From positions 62,001-126,000 of the forward strand of contig NZ_FNCE01000004.1 of assembly GCF_900100655.1 (NCBI RefSeq): a DNA stretch of 64,000 bases. Reading direction: 5' to 3'. Under the pieces are notes generated by a model, which saw only the letters and a list, made by a program, of their open reading frames with translations, was not told the DNA's origin and ran no database searches. The first letter of the stretch is position 1; each line of letters begins with the position of its first letter. The stretch is from Limimonas halophila. GTDB lineage: Bacteria > Pseudomonadota > Alphaproteobacteria > Kiloniellales > Rhodovibrionaceae. A program made the translations under genes and the position numbers. Below are positions 26,488 to 35,278 of this stretch, in pieces.

Positions 26488-27369
26488 ATGATCGACGGTG
26501 GCCGCATCAAGGTGGGCGTGGCCCAGATCGAAACCACGCTCGGCGACATCCAGGCCAACAAGCGCAAGCACCTGGAGATGATCGAGCGCGGGCGTGCCGA
26601 AGGCCTGGACATGCTGGTCTTCGCCGAACTCTCGCTCACCGGCTACAGCGTCGGCCACCGCGCCGTCGATCTCGCCATCCACCGCGACAGCCCCGTGGTG
26701 CACGAGCTGGCCGAGGCCGCCGGGCCGATGTGCACGACCTTCGGCACGGTCGAGGAAGGCGTCGCCGCGCAGCTCCACAACAGCGCCATCACCGTGCGCG
26801 ACGGCCGCGTCGCCTTCATCCACCGCAAGCTCCAGCTCGCCAGCTACGGCTTCCTGGAAGAGGAAAAGCACTTCGCCGAGGGGCGCTACATCGACACCTT
26901 CGACCTGGAGCGCACGCCCTGGCGCGCGGGCACGCTGATCTGCGCCGACCTGTGGAACCCCGCCCTCGTTCACCTCGCGGCCGTGCACGGCGCCACGGTG
27001 CTTCAGGTGCCCATCGCCTCGGCCGAGGAAGTCGTCTCCACCGAGTTCTCCAACCCCGACAACTGGCGGTCCACGCTCCAAGTCTTCGCCATGATCTACG
27101 GCATGCCGCTGCTGGTGGCGAACCTGGCCGTGCAGGAGGGCAACGTGCGCTTCTGGGGCGGCAGCCGCATCGTCGATCCCTACGGCACCACGCTCGTCGA
27201 GGCCGGGGAGGGCGAAGAGCTGCTCACCGCCACGGTCGACTACACCGACGTCAAGAAGGCGCGCTACCAGCTCCCCACGGTGCGCGATTCCAACCTCGAC
27301 CTCATCCACCGCGAAGTCGGCCGCCTCGTCTGGAACATCGGCGTCCCACCCGAAAGCCGCCGCACCTAA
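26488..27369 (+). CDS. Carbon-nitrogen hydrolase (nitrilase fold amidase)
   Basis: A 293-residue nitrilase-superfamily hydrolase. The Glu-Lys-Cys triad is complete: Glu47 (FAELSLTGYS), Lys114 (HRKLQLASYG) and Cys152 (LICADLWNPA). The order and the HRKLQL context resemble the amidase/carbamoylase and NAD-synthetase-glutaminase branches rather than true nitrilases. It would hydrolyse an amide or N-carbamoyl bond and release ammonia. GGGGAGG precedes the ATG. Its place at the end of the cluster suggests nitrogen release from the pathway substrate. The substrate is unknown. Confidence 0.88.
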   Translation: MIDGGRIKVGVAQIETTLGDIQANKRKHLEMIERGRAEGLDMLVFAELSLTGYSVGHRAVDLAIHRDSPVVHELAEAAGPMCTTFGTVEEGVAAQLHNSAITVRDGRVAFIHRKLQLASYGFLEEEKHFAEGRYIDTFDLERTPWRAGTLICADLWNPALVHLAAVHGATVLQVPIASAEEVVSTEFSNPDNWRSTLQVFAMIYGMPLLVANLAVQEGNVRFWGGSRIVDPYGTTLVEAGEGEELLTATVDYTDVKKARYQLPTVRDSNLDLIHREVGRLVWNIGVPPESRRT

Positions 27370-27377
27370 CCAACAAA

Positions 27378-27595
27378 GCTTGTTGGATCGCGCCTGTCAG
27401 GCTGATGGACGCCCGCGGAACGAGATGTTTGCGGCTGTCTTGGGGAAGGTGCCGGTCCGAACCGGGGCTTGCTGACGCGGCGTGCCGTCGGCGCGCGAAC
27501 TCGTGCTTGTTGGATCGCGCCTGTCAGGCTGATGGACGCCCGCGTGGTGCGGTGTTTGCGGCTGTCTTAGGGAAGGTGCCGGTCCGAACCGTGGC
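27378..27595. repeat. 91-bp direct repeat, 127-bp period
   Basis: The copies 27378-27468 and 27505-27595 are nearly identical over 91 bases, starting GCTTGTTGGATCGCGCCTGT and ending GGTGCCGGTCCGAACC plus a few bases, separated by 36 different bases. Each contains a GCCTG-T-CAGGC stem. The repeat fills the gap between the convergent nitrilase and yhaN genes; no coding frame is supported. Confidence 0.88.
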
Positions 27596-27616
27596 CCGAT
27601 GATGCGGTGACGGTTT

Positions 27617-30523
27617 TCACGCCGCGGATGTTTGAGTGGCTGTGCCGGCATCCGCGCGCAGGTTGTCGATGACGGTTGCGGGGCCGGCGGTGGCGACGGT
27701 TTCCGCCACCATGGGGTGGCAGGTGAAAAGGATGACCTGGTGGTGCGCGGCGACTTGGTGCAGTTCGCGCGCCATGGCGGTCATGCGCTCGGGGTCGAAG
27801 TTGACCAGGATCTCGTCCATCACCAGCGGCAGCACCGTGCCGCGCTGGGCGAACTCGGCGGCGAGGCCCAGGCGCACGCTGAGGTAGAGCTGTTCGCGCG
27901 TGCCGCGGCTGAGCTGGTCGGGGCGCAGGCGCTCGCCCCGGTGGTCCAGCACGTCGATGCCGCCGCCCTCGCTGTCCTGCACGACGCGGCTGTAGCGCCC
28001 GCCCGTCACGCGGGCGAAGTGGTCTCCGGCGCGCGCCACCACGGCGGGCTGGCGCTCGCGCTCGTAGGTCTTGAGCGTGCGCTCCACGAGCGCGCGGGCG
28101 GTCGTCAGCGTCTGCCAGCGCCGGTAAGCGTCCTGCATCTCCGCGATCAGCGCGTTGCGGCGGGTTTCCAGCTCCGCCACGTCGCTGGCGCGCTCGACGC
28201 GCTCGCGATCGGCCCGCGCCTGCCGCAGGTCGCCGGCGGCGGTTTCCCAGGCCTGCCGCGTTTCCGCGATGGCCGTGTCCAGCTCCGCCGTCTCGCGCGC
28301 CCAGGCGTCCGGGTCGCCGCCCGCCAGATCGGCCTTGAGCGCCGCCGCGCGCTCGCCGTCGTCGCCCGCCTCGCGCGCGATCGCGGCCTCGGCGTCGGCG
28401 ATCGTTTGGATTTGCCGGCGTTCCTCGGCGATGGCATCGGCCTCCTGGGCGAAGGCGTCGATCAGCGCGGTGTCGTCTTCCGGCGCCGTGCGCCCGCGCT
28501 GGTGCAGCACGCCGCGCGCGGCCTCCGTCCAGTCGGCGATGGCCTCGGCAAGTTGGCCGCGCTGGCGTTCGTCGCCGTGGATGGCGCCGACGGTCTCGCG
28601 CGCCGTGTTCAGCTCGCTGGCGAAGTCCAGCACGCCCTGGGGCGAGAGGTGCTCGGGCAGGCCGTGGTCGCGTTTCCAGGCGAGCCAGCGCTCGGCGAGC
28701 GCGTCGCGCGCCTCGACGGCCTCGTCGCGCGCCGTGACCGCAGCTTCCCGGGCCTTTTCGGCCTCGTCCGCCGCCTTCGCCGCGTCGTCCAGGGCGCGCT
28801 TGCGCGCCTCCCACTGTCGGCGGCGGTCCACGGCCGCGTGGGTTTCCGCGAGCGCTGCCGCCGAGCCGGCTTCGTCCGGCGTTGCCGCCAGGCCCGCCTG
28901 TTCGGCGAGGTCGGCGAGACCGGATTCCGCTTGAGCCAGCTCTTGCCGTGCGTGTTCCGCTTCGCGCTCCGCTTCTGTTGCCCGCGCCTCGGCCTCGGCC
29001 GCGTCCGTCCACGCGCGGCGGCGCAGCCAGCGAACCAGCAGCAACAAACCGGCGGCGCCGGCAACGCCGACGCCCGCGACGATGGCGGCGGCCAGCACCG
29101 CGCCCAGGACGTAGAGGCCGGCACCGCCCGCGATCAGCAGCGCGCCCAGCGCCACAGCCGCGAGGCTCCAGGCGCGCCCGGGCACGCGCCGGCTCAGCGC
29201 GTCGGCGTGGGCGCGCCGGTCGGCGGCGGTCTGCTCCAGGTTGCGGACCTTTTCCGCTTGGCTGGCACGCTGGCTCAGCCGGGCGCGCAGGGTTTCCAGC
29301 GCGCGCACGCGGGCCTGGAGCGTCGCCACCGGCTCGGGCGCCTCGCCAAGCTCGTCCAGCTCGCGGGCCAGCCGTTTGCGCTCGCCTTCGGCGCGCTCGG
29401 CCTCGCTCGCCGCCTGCTTCAGGCGCTCCTCGGCCTGCTCCACGGCCTGCGCGTGCTCGCTCAGCGCGCCGTCCCACTGGCGGATTTCCTCGCGCGTGGG
29501 AATGGGCAGGGTGAACGCGGCGACCGCGTCCTCGCTCCAGGCGGTGCCAAGCGTTTCCAGCGTGGCGGTCAGGCGCTCGCGCCGGTCGCGGATTTGCCGG
29601 TCCAGCGCCGCGAGCCGCTCCAGCCGCTCGCGCTGCGGCTCCGCCTGCTGCGCCAGCCGCTCGGCTTCGCGCGCCGTCTCGGTCAAGACCGCGCCGGGCT
29701 CGTCCGGGCGCTCGGGATCGAAGCCGGGCGGGGCGGCCCGCGTTAGCGCGTCCACGGCCGCGCGCCGGTCGCGCCAGGGCGCCCACAGCCGGTCCAGCTT
29801 CGCCAGCCAGTCGCGCCGCGCCTGCTGGCGGTCCAACTGCGCGCGAAAGTCCTGCACGCGCCGCTCCGCGTCGCGCTCGGCGGCGAGGGTGTCGGGGTAG
29901 GCTTCGGCCTCCCGGCGCGCGGCCGTGAGCTTGTCGTCGAGGGTCTTCAGCTCGTTGAGCAGTCCGGCCACGCGGTTGTTCTTGGCCCGGCCGTCGGGCT
30001 TGTAGAGCGCGTCCGCCTGCTCGGTGAGATCGTCCACCGCCTTCCGCGCCGAACGGCCCGCGCCCGCGACGGCGCCGGAGAAGATGCGCTCGCGCACGCT
30101 GTCGTCGGTCAGCGAGCGCAGCGCCTGCAATTCGTCCAGCGTGAAGCCGAAGATGTTGCGGAAAAGGCGGCTGTCGGCGCCGCCGAGAAGCTGCTCCAGC
30201 ACGCCTTCCGGCACGTCCTCGCCGGCGTCGTTGAGGATGCGCGGGGGCTGCTTTTTGTCGGCACGCCTGGCCACGGTGTAGGTGTGCCCGTCGTGTTCCA
30301 GGAACAGGCGACCGCCGTGCTGCCCGCCGTGCACGGGCTCGTAGCGCGGCTCCTTGGAGCGGCCGTCGGGAAAGCCGAAGAGCACGCCGCGGATGAAAGC
30401 GAGCAGCGTCGACTTGCCCGCCTCGTTCGGGCTGCACACCACGGTGACGCCGTCGCCCAGGTCGGTGCGGCGGGTGTCGTGGAAGACGCCGAAGCCGTCG
30501 ATGTGCCAGCCGCGCAGGATCAT
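27617..30523 (-). CDS. YhaN-like SMC/Rad50-type ATPase
   Basis: A 968-residue ATPase. Walker A is in CSPNEAGKSTLLAF (residues 30-43), long coiled coils run through most of the protein, two closely spaced membrane helices lie at about 450-495, and the C-terminal head has LSRGTREQLYLSVRLGLA (ABC signature-like) followed by PLVMDEILVNFD (Walker B). The intra-coil membrane helices fit the YhaN family. With its MRE11-like partner (ATGA overlap at 30520-30523) it forms an SbcCD/Rad50-Mre11-like DNA end-processing complex, probably membrane-tethered. Confidence 0.9.
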   Translation of the reverse strand: MILRGWHIDGFGVFHDTRRTDLGDGVTVVCSPNEAGKSTLLAFIRGVLFGFPDGRSKEPRYEPVHGGQHGGRLFLEHDGHTYTVARRADKKQPPRILNDAGEDVPEGVLEQLLGGADSRLFRNIFGFTLDELQALRSLTDDSVRERIFSGAVAGAGRSARKAVDDLTEQADALYKPDGRAKNNRVAGLLNELKTLDDKLTAARREAEAYPDTLAAERDAERRVQDFRAQLDRQQARRDWLAKLDRLWAPWRDRRAAVDALTRAAPPGFDPERPDEPGAVLTETAREAERLAQQAEPQRERLERLAALDRQIRDRRERLTATLETLGTAWSEDAVAAFTLPIPTREEIRQWDGALSEHAQAVEQAEERLKQAASEAERAEGERKRLARELDELGEAPEPVATLQARVRALETLRARLSQRASQAEKVRNLEQTAADRRAHADALSRRVPGRAWSLAAVALGALLIAGGAGLYVLGAVLAAAIVAGVGVAGAAGLLLLVRWLRRRAWTDAAEAEARATEAEREAEHARQELAQAESGLADLAEQAGLAATPDEAGSAAALAETHAAVDRRRQWEARKRALDDAAKAADEAEKAREAAVTARDEAVEARDALAERWLAWKRDHGLPEHLSPQGVLDFASELNTARETVGAIHGDERQRGQLAEAIADWTEAARGVLHQRGRTAPEDDTALIDAFAQEADAIAEERRQIQTIADAEAAIAREAGDDGERAAALKADLAGGDPDAWARETAELDTAIAETRQAWETAAGDLRQARADRERVERASDVAELETRRNALIAEMQDAYRRWQTLTTARALVERTLKTYERERQPAVVARAGDHFARVTGGRYSRVVQDSEGGGIDVLDHRGERLRPDQLSRGTREQLYLSVRLGLAAEFAQRGTVLPLVMDEILVNFDPERMTAMARELHQVAAHHQVILFTCHPMVAETVATAGPATVIDNLRADAGTATQTSAA

Positions 30524-31782
30524 TCCCCGCCCTCCAGGCGGTCGAGCGCCTCGCTCTCCGCGGCCTCCAGGATTTCGCGCGCCGTCTCCGCGTCCAGGCC
30601 AGACAGAAGGGTGCGTGTCTTGCGGTCGCGCGGCTCCGCCCAGGCGCGCAGCTCGGCGAGCAGGGTTTCGTCGTCCGCCGCGCGCAGGGCGTCGGTTTCC
30701 GTCAGCAGGTCGGCGGCGAAGTCGCCGCGGGCGCGGATGGCGTCGCGGTCGATGGGCGGGGCCGTGGCGTCGGTCAGCTTGTCCCACCACACGCGCCCGG
30801 CCTGTTCGCGCAGCTCGTCCAGCAGGCCGTCCAGGGTGTCCGGCGCGCGGCGCAGCTCGGTGTGCACGGGCGCGCGGCCGGTGAGCGTGACGCGCAGGAT
30901 GATCGTGCGCCCCTCGGCCTCGCGCACGACGCCGTCGGCGAGGTCGGCGAGCGCGTCGCGCAGCCCGGCGAGGTCCGCGATCCCGGCGACGTCCTGCTCG
31001 CGCAGCTCGAAGCGCACGACGTCCAGCGGCAGGAAGCGGGTCTCGGCGATGCGCTCGCCGTCCACCTCCACCAGCGTCGCGCCCTTGGGGCCGGTTTCGG
31101 TCGGCTTGGGGGAACGCCCCTGTAGCACGCCGGGATAGACGGCGCAGGGGCGCTCGGGGATCAGGGTTTCGCGGCCGTGGATGTGGCCGAGCGCCCAGTA
31201 GTCGATGGCTGCCGCGCGCAGGTCGTCCAGGCTGCACGGCGCATAGGCCGCGTGGTCCGGATTGCCGCCGGCGTTGGCGTGCAGCAGGCCGATGGCGAAG
31301 GGCGCGGTGCGCTCGCCGGGGAAGCGCCGGGCCAGGTTCTCGCGCGTGTCGCGGCGGGCGTAGCTGATGCCGTGGACGCGCGCGGCCTCATGCCCCTCGA
31401 CCGTGATGGGGGCGCTTTCCACGCGCTCGTGGCCGAATTCCGTGACCCCCTCCGGCCACGCCCCGATCGCCGACCAGCCCTCGGCGACGGGGTCGTGGTT
31501 GCCGCGCACCAGGAACACCCGGACGCCGCGGTCGCTCAGGCGCTGGAGCCCGTCGCGGAAGCGCAATTGCGCGCGCAGGCCGCGCTCGGGGCCGTCGTAG
31601 ATGTCGCCCGCCAGCAGCAGCGCGTGCGCGCCGTGATCCAGCGTCGCCTGGACGAGGTTGTCCCACGCCTGCAGCGAGGCGTCGCGCAGCAGCCCCGGCA
31701 CCTCGGCGCCCAGGCGGGCGAGGCCGGCGAAGGGGGTGTCCAGGTGCAGGTCGGCGGCGTGAACGAAGCGCCAGCGGGCCAT
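30520..31782 (-). CDS. MRE11/SbcD-like DNA repair exonuclease (YhaO-like)
   Basis: A 420-residue metallophosphoesterase. Metal motifs are FVHAADLHLDTPF (6-18), LLLAGDIYDG, VRGNHDP, a lone His in IGLLHANAGG and the ALGHIHGRE motif, in the Mre11 order. A C-terminal capping and helical region follows. It should cut or resect DNA ends together with the ATPase that overlaps its stop by 4 bases. The ATG at 31782 begins directly with the first strand of the fold; no ribosome site is apparent. Confidence 0.92.
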   Translation of the reverse strand: MARWRFVHAADLHLDTPFAGLARLGAEVPGLLRDASLQAWDNLVQATLDHGAHALLLAGDIYDGPERGLRAQLRFRDGLQRLSDRGVRVFLVRGNHDPVAEGWSAIGAWPEGVTEFGHERVESAPITVEGHEAARVHGISYARRDTRENLARRFPGERTAPFAIGLLHANAGGNPDHAAYAPCSLDDLRAAAIDYWALGHIHGRETLIPERPCAVYPGVLQGRSPKPTETGPKGATLVEVDGERIAETRFLPLDVVRFELREQDVAGIADLAGLRDALADLADGVVREAEGRTIILRVTLTGRAPVHTELRRAPDTLDGLLDELREQAGRVWWDKLTDATAPPIDRDAIRARGDFAADLLTETDALRAADDETLLAELRAWAEPRDRKTRTLLSGLDAETAREILEAAESEALDRLEGGE

Positions 31783-31885
31783 GGCGGGAAACCGTTTGGC
31801 TGGTGAGCCGGAACAGCAGCACGCCCGGGCGGCGGCGTGCAAGGCCAGGGCCGCATGCGCGCCCGGGCCGTTCGCAATCGGGCGC

Positions 31886-33046
31886 TCAGGCCGGGGAGCT
31901 GGCCGGTTCCTCGCGCGGCAGGACGGTCATCGTGCCCACCAGCGCGGCGCAGCACGCCAGCACCGCGGCCATCAGCAGCGGCGCGGCGTGGCCGGGGCCG
32001 GCATACAGCGCGCCGGCGATCGCCGGGCCGACGACGCGCGCGCCCGTCGCCGCGGATTGCGCCGCGCCGAGGGCGACGCCGCGGCCGTTCTCCCCCGCCA
32101 GCCGCGCGAGGGCGGTTTGCAGCGACGGCGCGTGCAGGCCCAGCCCGCCCGTGAAGCACACCATGGCCGGGTAGATCGCCCACCCCTGCTCGAACAGGCC
32201 CGCTGCGACGATCGCCAGCGCGCCAACGGCCAGGCACAGGTGCCCGAGCATCGCCGTGCGCACTTCGCCGATGCGCGGTACCAGCTTGCCGACCAGCCCG
32301 CCCTGGATGCCGGCGTTGGCGATGCCGGCGACGACCAGCAGCGCCCCCACGTCGCCGGCATCGAAGCCGAGTTCGTCGGCGAGGAAGAGCGCCAGTGTCG
32401 CCTCCACGCCCGTGAAGGCCATGAAGACGAGGATGTGGATCGCCAGCAGCTTCGCCCCCGCCCGCGGCAGGACGTGCCAGATGGACGGGCGGTGTGCCTG
32501 CGGCTGCCGGCCGGCGGGCAGGATGGGCACGCTCACCAGCGCCGCCACGCAGAACGCGGCCGCGGTGAAGGCCACGGCGTCCAGCGAGTAGCCGCCCATC
32601 TCCGCCAGCGTCTGGATGCCGGGGCCGATGCTGAAGCCCACACCGAAGGCTGCGCCCACCAGGCCGATGGCGGCGGCGCGCTTGCCGCTGGGCGCGATGT
32701 CGCTGGCCAGCGCCTGCGCCGCCGGCACCCAGCCGAAGCCGAGCCCGGCGATCAGGCGTGCCGCGAACAGCGTCGTCAGGTCGTCGGCCAGCCCGAGCAG
32801 CACGTAGGACACGGCGGAGATCAGCGCCGAGCCCGCCAGCACCGGCCGGCGCCCCTCGCGGTCGGAAATCCGGCCCCAAAACGGCGCGGCCACCAGTGCC
32901 GCCGCGCCGAAGGTGGAGAACAGCAGCCCCACCAGCGCGCCGTCCGCGCCCAGATCCCGCGCCTTGAACGGGATCATCGGGATTACGGCCGCGAGCGCCA
33001 GGATGAAAAGCGCGGTGGTGGCGGAGATCTTGGCGGCCTGACGCAT
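31886..33046 (-). CDS. MFS transporter, drug-exporter type
   Basis: A 386-residue 12-TM protein. The loop 2-3 motif GRISDREGRRPVL (about 59-71) and the helix-5 antiporter-type motif GLVGAAFGVGFSIGPGIQ (about 129-146) mark the DHA1 family of proton-coupled drug or sugar efflux pumps. The end of the protein is acidic and proline-rich. It is followed on the same strand, 103 bases on, by the yhaO-like gene, and could be co-transcribed. The substrate is unknown. Confidence 0.9.
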   Translation of the reverse strand: MRQAAKISATTALFILALAAVIPMIPFKARDLGADGALVGLLFSTFGAAALVAAPFWGRISDREGRRPVLAGSALISAVSYVLLGLADDLTTLFAARLIAGLGFGWVPAAQALASDIAPSGKRAAAIGLVGAAFGVGFSIGPGIQTLAEMGGYSLDAVAFTAAAFCVAALVSVPILPAGRQPQAHRPSIWHVLPRAGAKLLAIHILVFMAFTGVEATLALFLADELGFDAGDVGALLVVAGIANAGIQGGLVGKLVPRIGEVRTAMLGHLCLAVGALAIVAAGLFEQGWAIYPAMVCFTGGLGLHAPSLQTALARLAGENGRGVALGAAQSAATGARVVGPAIAGALYAGPGHAAPLLMAAVLACCAALVGTMTVLPREEPASSPA

Positions 33047-33128
33047 GCTGCTCCTCACCCGGCGGCGACCCGGCTCCCACATGGCGCGTTCACGCCGCGC
33101 CGTAAAGCGCGGTGTCCGCATCGCCGCA

Positions 33129-33542
33129 TCACGACTCCGACCGCAGGCGCGCGAACACGCTGCGGGCGCGGGCTTCCAGTTCGGACGCGGCGGGCGCGCG
33201 CTCGGGGTCGACCTGCGACAGCAGCTGGCGCGAATGCTCGTCGAGCGGCGGGTGCACCGCGTAGACCGAGGCGCGGGCGTCGGCGCCCATGACCACCTGC
33301 AGCTCGAAGTCCAGGTTGCAGCGGGTCAGGTGCGCCAGGACGAGCACGAACGCGCCCGGGGTGCAGAAGTAGCTGGGGCAGGTGAGCACGGCCGAGGCCG
33401 CGGCGTCGTCGTCGCCCGCGGCCAGCGTGTCCACGGCGTTGGTCGATACCCCGGCGGCCTCGCAGGCGTCGGTCAGGGCGATGGCGGGGGCGGCCAGGCG
33501 CACCCACCACGCCTCGCCCAGGCCGGTGAGCGCGCCGCTCAC
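33129..33542 (-). CDS. Unknown protein downstream of ferredoxin
   Basis: A 137-residue protein starting 4 bases after the ferredoxin stop, so translational coupling is likely. It is rich in Ala and Val with a SYFCTPGAFVLVLAHLTRC segment holding two of its Cys, and has an Arg/Ser-rich end. No family is recognised. Its place behind fdx and iscS suggests an accessory role in iron-sulfur or thiol chemistry, but this rests only on position. Confidence 0.6.
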   Translation of the reverse strand: MSGALTGLGEAWWVRLAAPAIALTDACEAAGVSTNAVDTLAAGDDDAAASAVLTCPSYFCTPGAFVLVLAHLTRCNLDFELQVVMGADARASVYAVHPPLDEHSRQLLSQVDPERAPAASELEARARSVFARLRSES

Positions 33543-33546
33543 CGCC

Positions 33547-33876
33547 TCAATCCATCCAGTTCGTGACCTGCTCGGGCAGCTGCACCACGAGCCCGTCGAG
33601 CTTTTCGCTCATCACGATCTGGCAGCCCAGGCGCGAGGTCTTGGTCAGCCCGAACGCGAGGTCGAGCATGTCCTCCTCGTCCTCCGAGGCCTTGGGCAGC
33701 TTCTTGTACCACTTCTTGTCGACGATGACGTGGCAGGTCGAGCAGGCCAGCGAGCCCTCGCAGGCGCCTTCCATGTCGATGTTGTTGCGGTGCGCGATCT
33801 CCAGCACCGACAGGCCGACCGGCGCGTCGACCTCCTTCTTGCTGCCATCCTTCTGAATGAAGGTCATCTTCGGCAT
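33547..33876 (-). CDS. fdx: Adrenodoxin-type [2Fe-2S] ferredoxin
   Basis: A 109-residue ferredoxin with the cluster ligands Cys39, Cys45, Cys48 and Cys85 ([10 protein letters not shown] and LGCQI), the adrenodoxin/ISC spacing. It supplies electrons for iron-sulfur assembly. The start at 33876 gives the standard length. It is part of the iscR-desulfurase cluster, 96 bases after iscS. Confidence 0.94.
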   Translation of the reverse strand: MPKMTFIQKDGSKKEVDAPVGLSVLEIAHRNNIDMEGACEGSLACSTCHVIVDKKWYKKLPKASEDEEDMLDLAFGLTKTSRLGCQIVMSEKLDGLVVQLPEQVTNWMD

Positions 33877-33972
33877 GGCTGCGCAAACCTCTCGCCGCAT
33901 GCGGATGTGGTCGCTTCGCACGGGGAAGTAACCGATCGCCCCGCCGGCGGACCAGAGTCGATTGCCACCGCT

Positions 33973-35160
33973 CTACACCGCCAAGCGGCTAACGCCCGCG
34001 GCCCGCAGGCGCTGGGCCGTCGCGGTCAGTTCGTCCACCGCCGCGTCCACCTCGGCCTCGGTGGTGAAGCGGCCCAGGCCGATGCGCAGGCTGGCCGCCG
34101 CGGCCGTGTCGGACAGCCCCATCGCCGTCAGCACGTAGGACGGCTCCACCGACGCCGAGGAGCAGGCCGAGGCGGTGGAGACGGCGACCGTCTCCAGGTT
34201 CTCGATCAGCGTTTCCGCGTCCAGACCCGGGACGGTGACGTTGAGGTTGCCGGGGATGCGGTGGGCCAGATCGCCGTTGATCGCGAGATCGGGAATGCCC
34301 GCTTCCAACCCTGCGCGCAGGCGCTGCTGCAGGTGGGTGAGCCGCGCGCGCTCATTGTCCATCTCCGTCCGGGCGAGGCGGCAGGCTTCGCCCAGCCCCA
34401 CCGCGAGCGGGGCGGGCACGGTGCCCGAGCGCATGCCGCGCTCCTGGCCGCCGCCATCCATCAGCGGGTCCAGGCGGGCGCGCGGGCGGCGGCGGATGTA
34501 GAGCGCGCCGACGCCCTTGGGCCCGTAGACCTTGTGGCCGGACAGCGAGAGCAGGTCGACCTTGGCCGCGTTGACGTCCAGCGGGATCTTGCCGGCGGCC
34601 TGGGCGGCGTCGGTGTGGAAGAGCACGCCGCGCTCGCGGCAGATGGCGCCGATCGACTCGATGTCCTGAACGACGCCCGTTTCGTTGTTCACGGCCATGA
34701 CGGAGACGATGGCCGTGTCGTCGCGGATGGCGGCGCGCAGCGCGTCGAGGTCGACGCGGCCGTTCGCCGCAACGGGCAGGTGGGTGACGGCGAAGCCCTC
34801 GGCCTCCAGCCGCTTGCAGCTTTCCAGCACGCACTTGTGTTCGGTGGCCACGGTGACGAGGTGGCGCTTGCCGAAATGGCGGGCGTGGAAGTGGGCCGCG
34901 CCCTTGATGGCGGTGTTGTTGGATTCCGTCGCGCCCGAGGTGAAGACGATCTCGCGCGCCTGGGCGCCGATCAGGGCGGCGATCTCGGCGCGCGCAGCTT
35001 CCACGGCGTCCCCGGCTTCGCGCCCATAGGCATGGTGGACGCTGTGCGGGTTCCCGAAGGCTTCCGTGAAATACGGCCACATGGCATCGGCCACGCGCCG
35101 GTCGACGGGCGTGGTGGCCTGGTGGTCCAGGTAGATCGGGCGCTGCTGCGGTTCGCTCAT
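33973..35160 (-). CDS. iscS: Cysteine desulfurase, IscS group
   Basis: A 395-residue class V PLP enzyme: YLDHQATTPVD (N-terminal), TSGATESNN, THE cofactor-stacking His in TEHKCVLES, the PLP Lys in SGHKVYGPKG, and the mobile-loop Cys in SACSSASVEPSYV. It takes sulfur from cysteine to give a persulfide and alanine. A second desulfurase gene lies upstream in the same direction, separated by a strong hairpin. The loop sequence and length fit group I (IscS/NifS). Confidence 0.93.
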   Translation of the reverse strand: MSEPQQRPIYLDHQATTPVDRRVADAMWPYFTEAFGNPHSVHHAYGREAGDAVEAARAEIAALIGAQAREIVFTSGATESNNTAIKGAAHFHARHFGKRHLVTVATEHKCVLESCKRLEAEGFAVTHLPVAANGRVDLDALRAAIRDDTAIVSVMAVNNETGVVQDIESIGAICRERGVLFHTDAAQAAGKIPLDVNAAKVDLLSLSGHKVYGPKGVGALYIRRRPRARLDPLMDGGGQERGMRSGTVPAPLAVGLGEACRLARTEMDNERARLTHLQQRLRAGLEAGIPDLAINGDLAHRIPGNLNVTVPGLDAETLIENLETVAVSTASACSSASVEPSYVLTAMGLSDTAAAASLRIGLGRFTTEAEVDAAVDELTATAQRLRAAGVSRLAV

Positions 35161-35184
35161 CGTGTGTGCCCGCCGCGTTATCAA

Positions 35185-35211
35185 CCCTTCTCCCGCCGGC
35201 CGGGAGAAGGG
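35185..35211 (-). terminator. Strong hairpin between the two desulfurase genes
   Basis: CCCTTCTCCCG (35185-35195) pairs with CGGGAGAAGGG (35201-35211), an 11-bp perfect stem with a 5-base loop, just upstream of the iscS start. A second, imperfect 13-bp stem (CAGCGGCTCAGCC/GGCTGAGGCGCTG) follows on its right. They may set the relative amounts of the two desulfurases. Confidence 0.7.
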
Positions 35212-35278
35212 AGGGGCCCAGCGGCTCAGCCCGGCTGAGGCGCTGGGAGGGATGAGGCTCCGTGCTCAGGCCGTGTGC

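Noticed and set aside
23178-26639. 1153-codon open frame on the minus strand
   Set aside because: It is antisense to lysR, mmsA and the MFS gene, all with clear families. Its translation is a His/Arg/Gly-rich string without domains, as expected from GC-rich codon bias.
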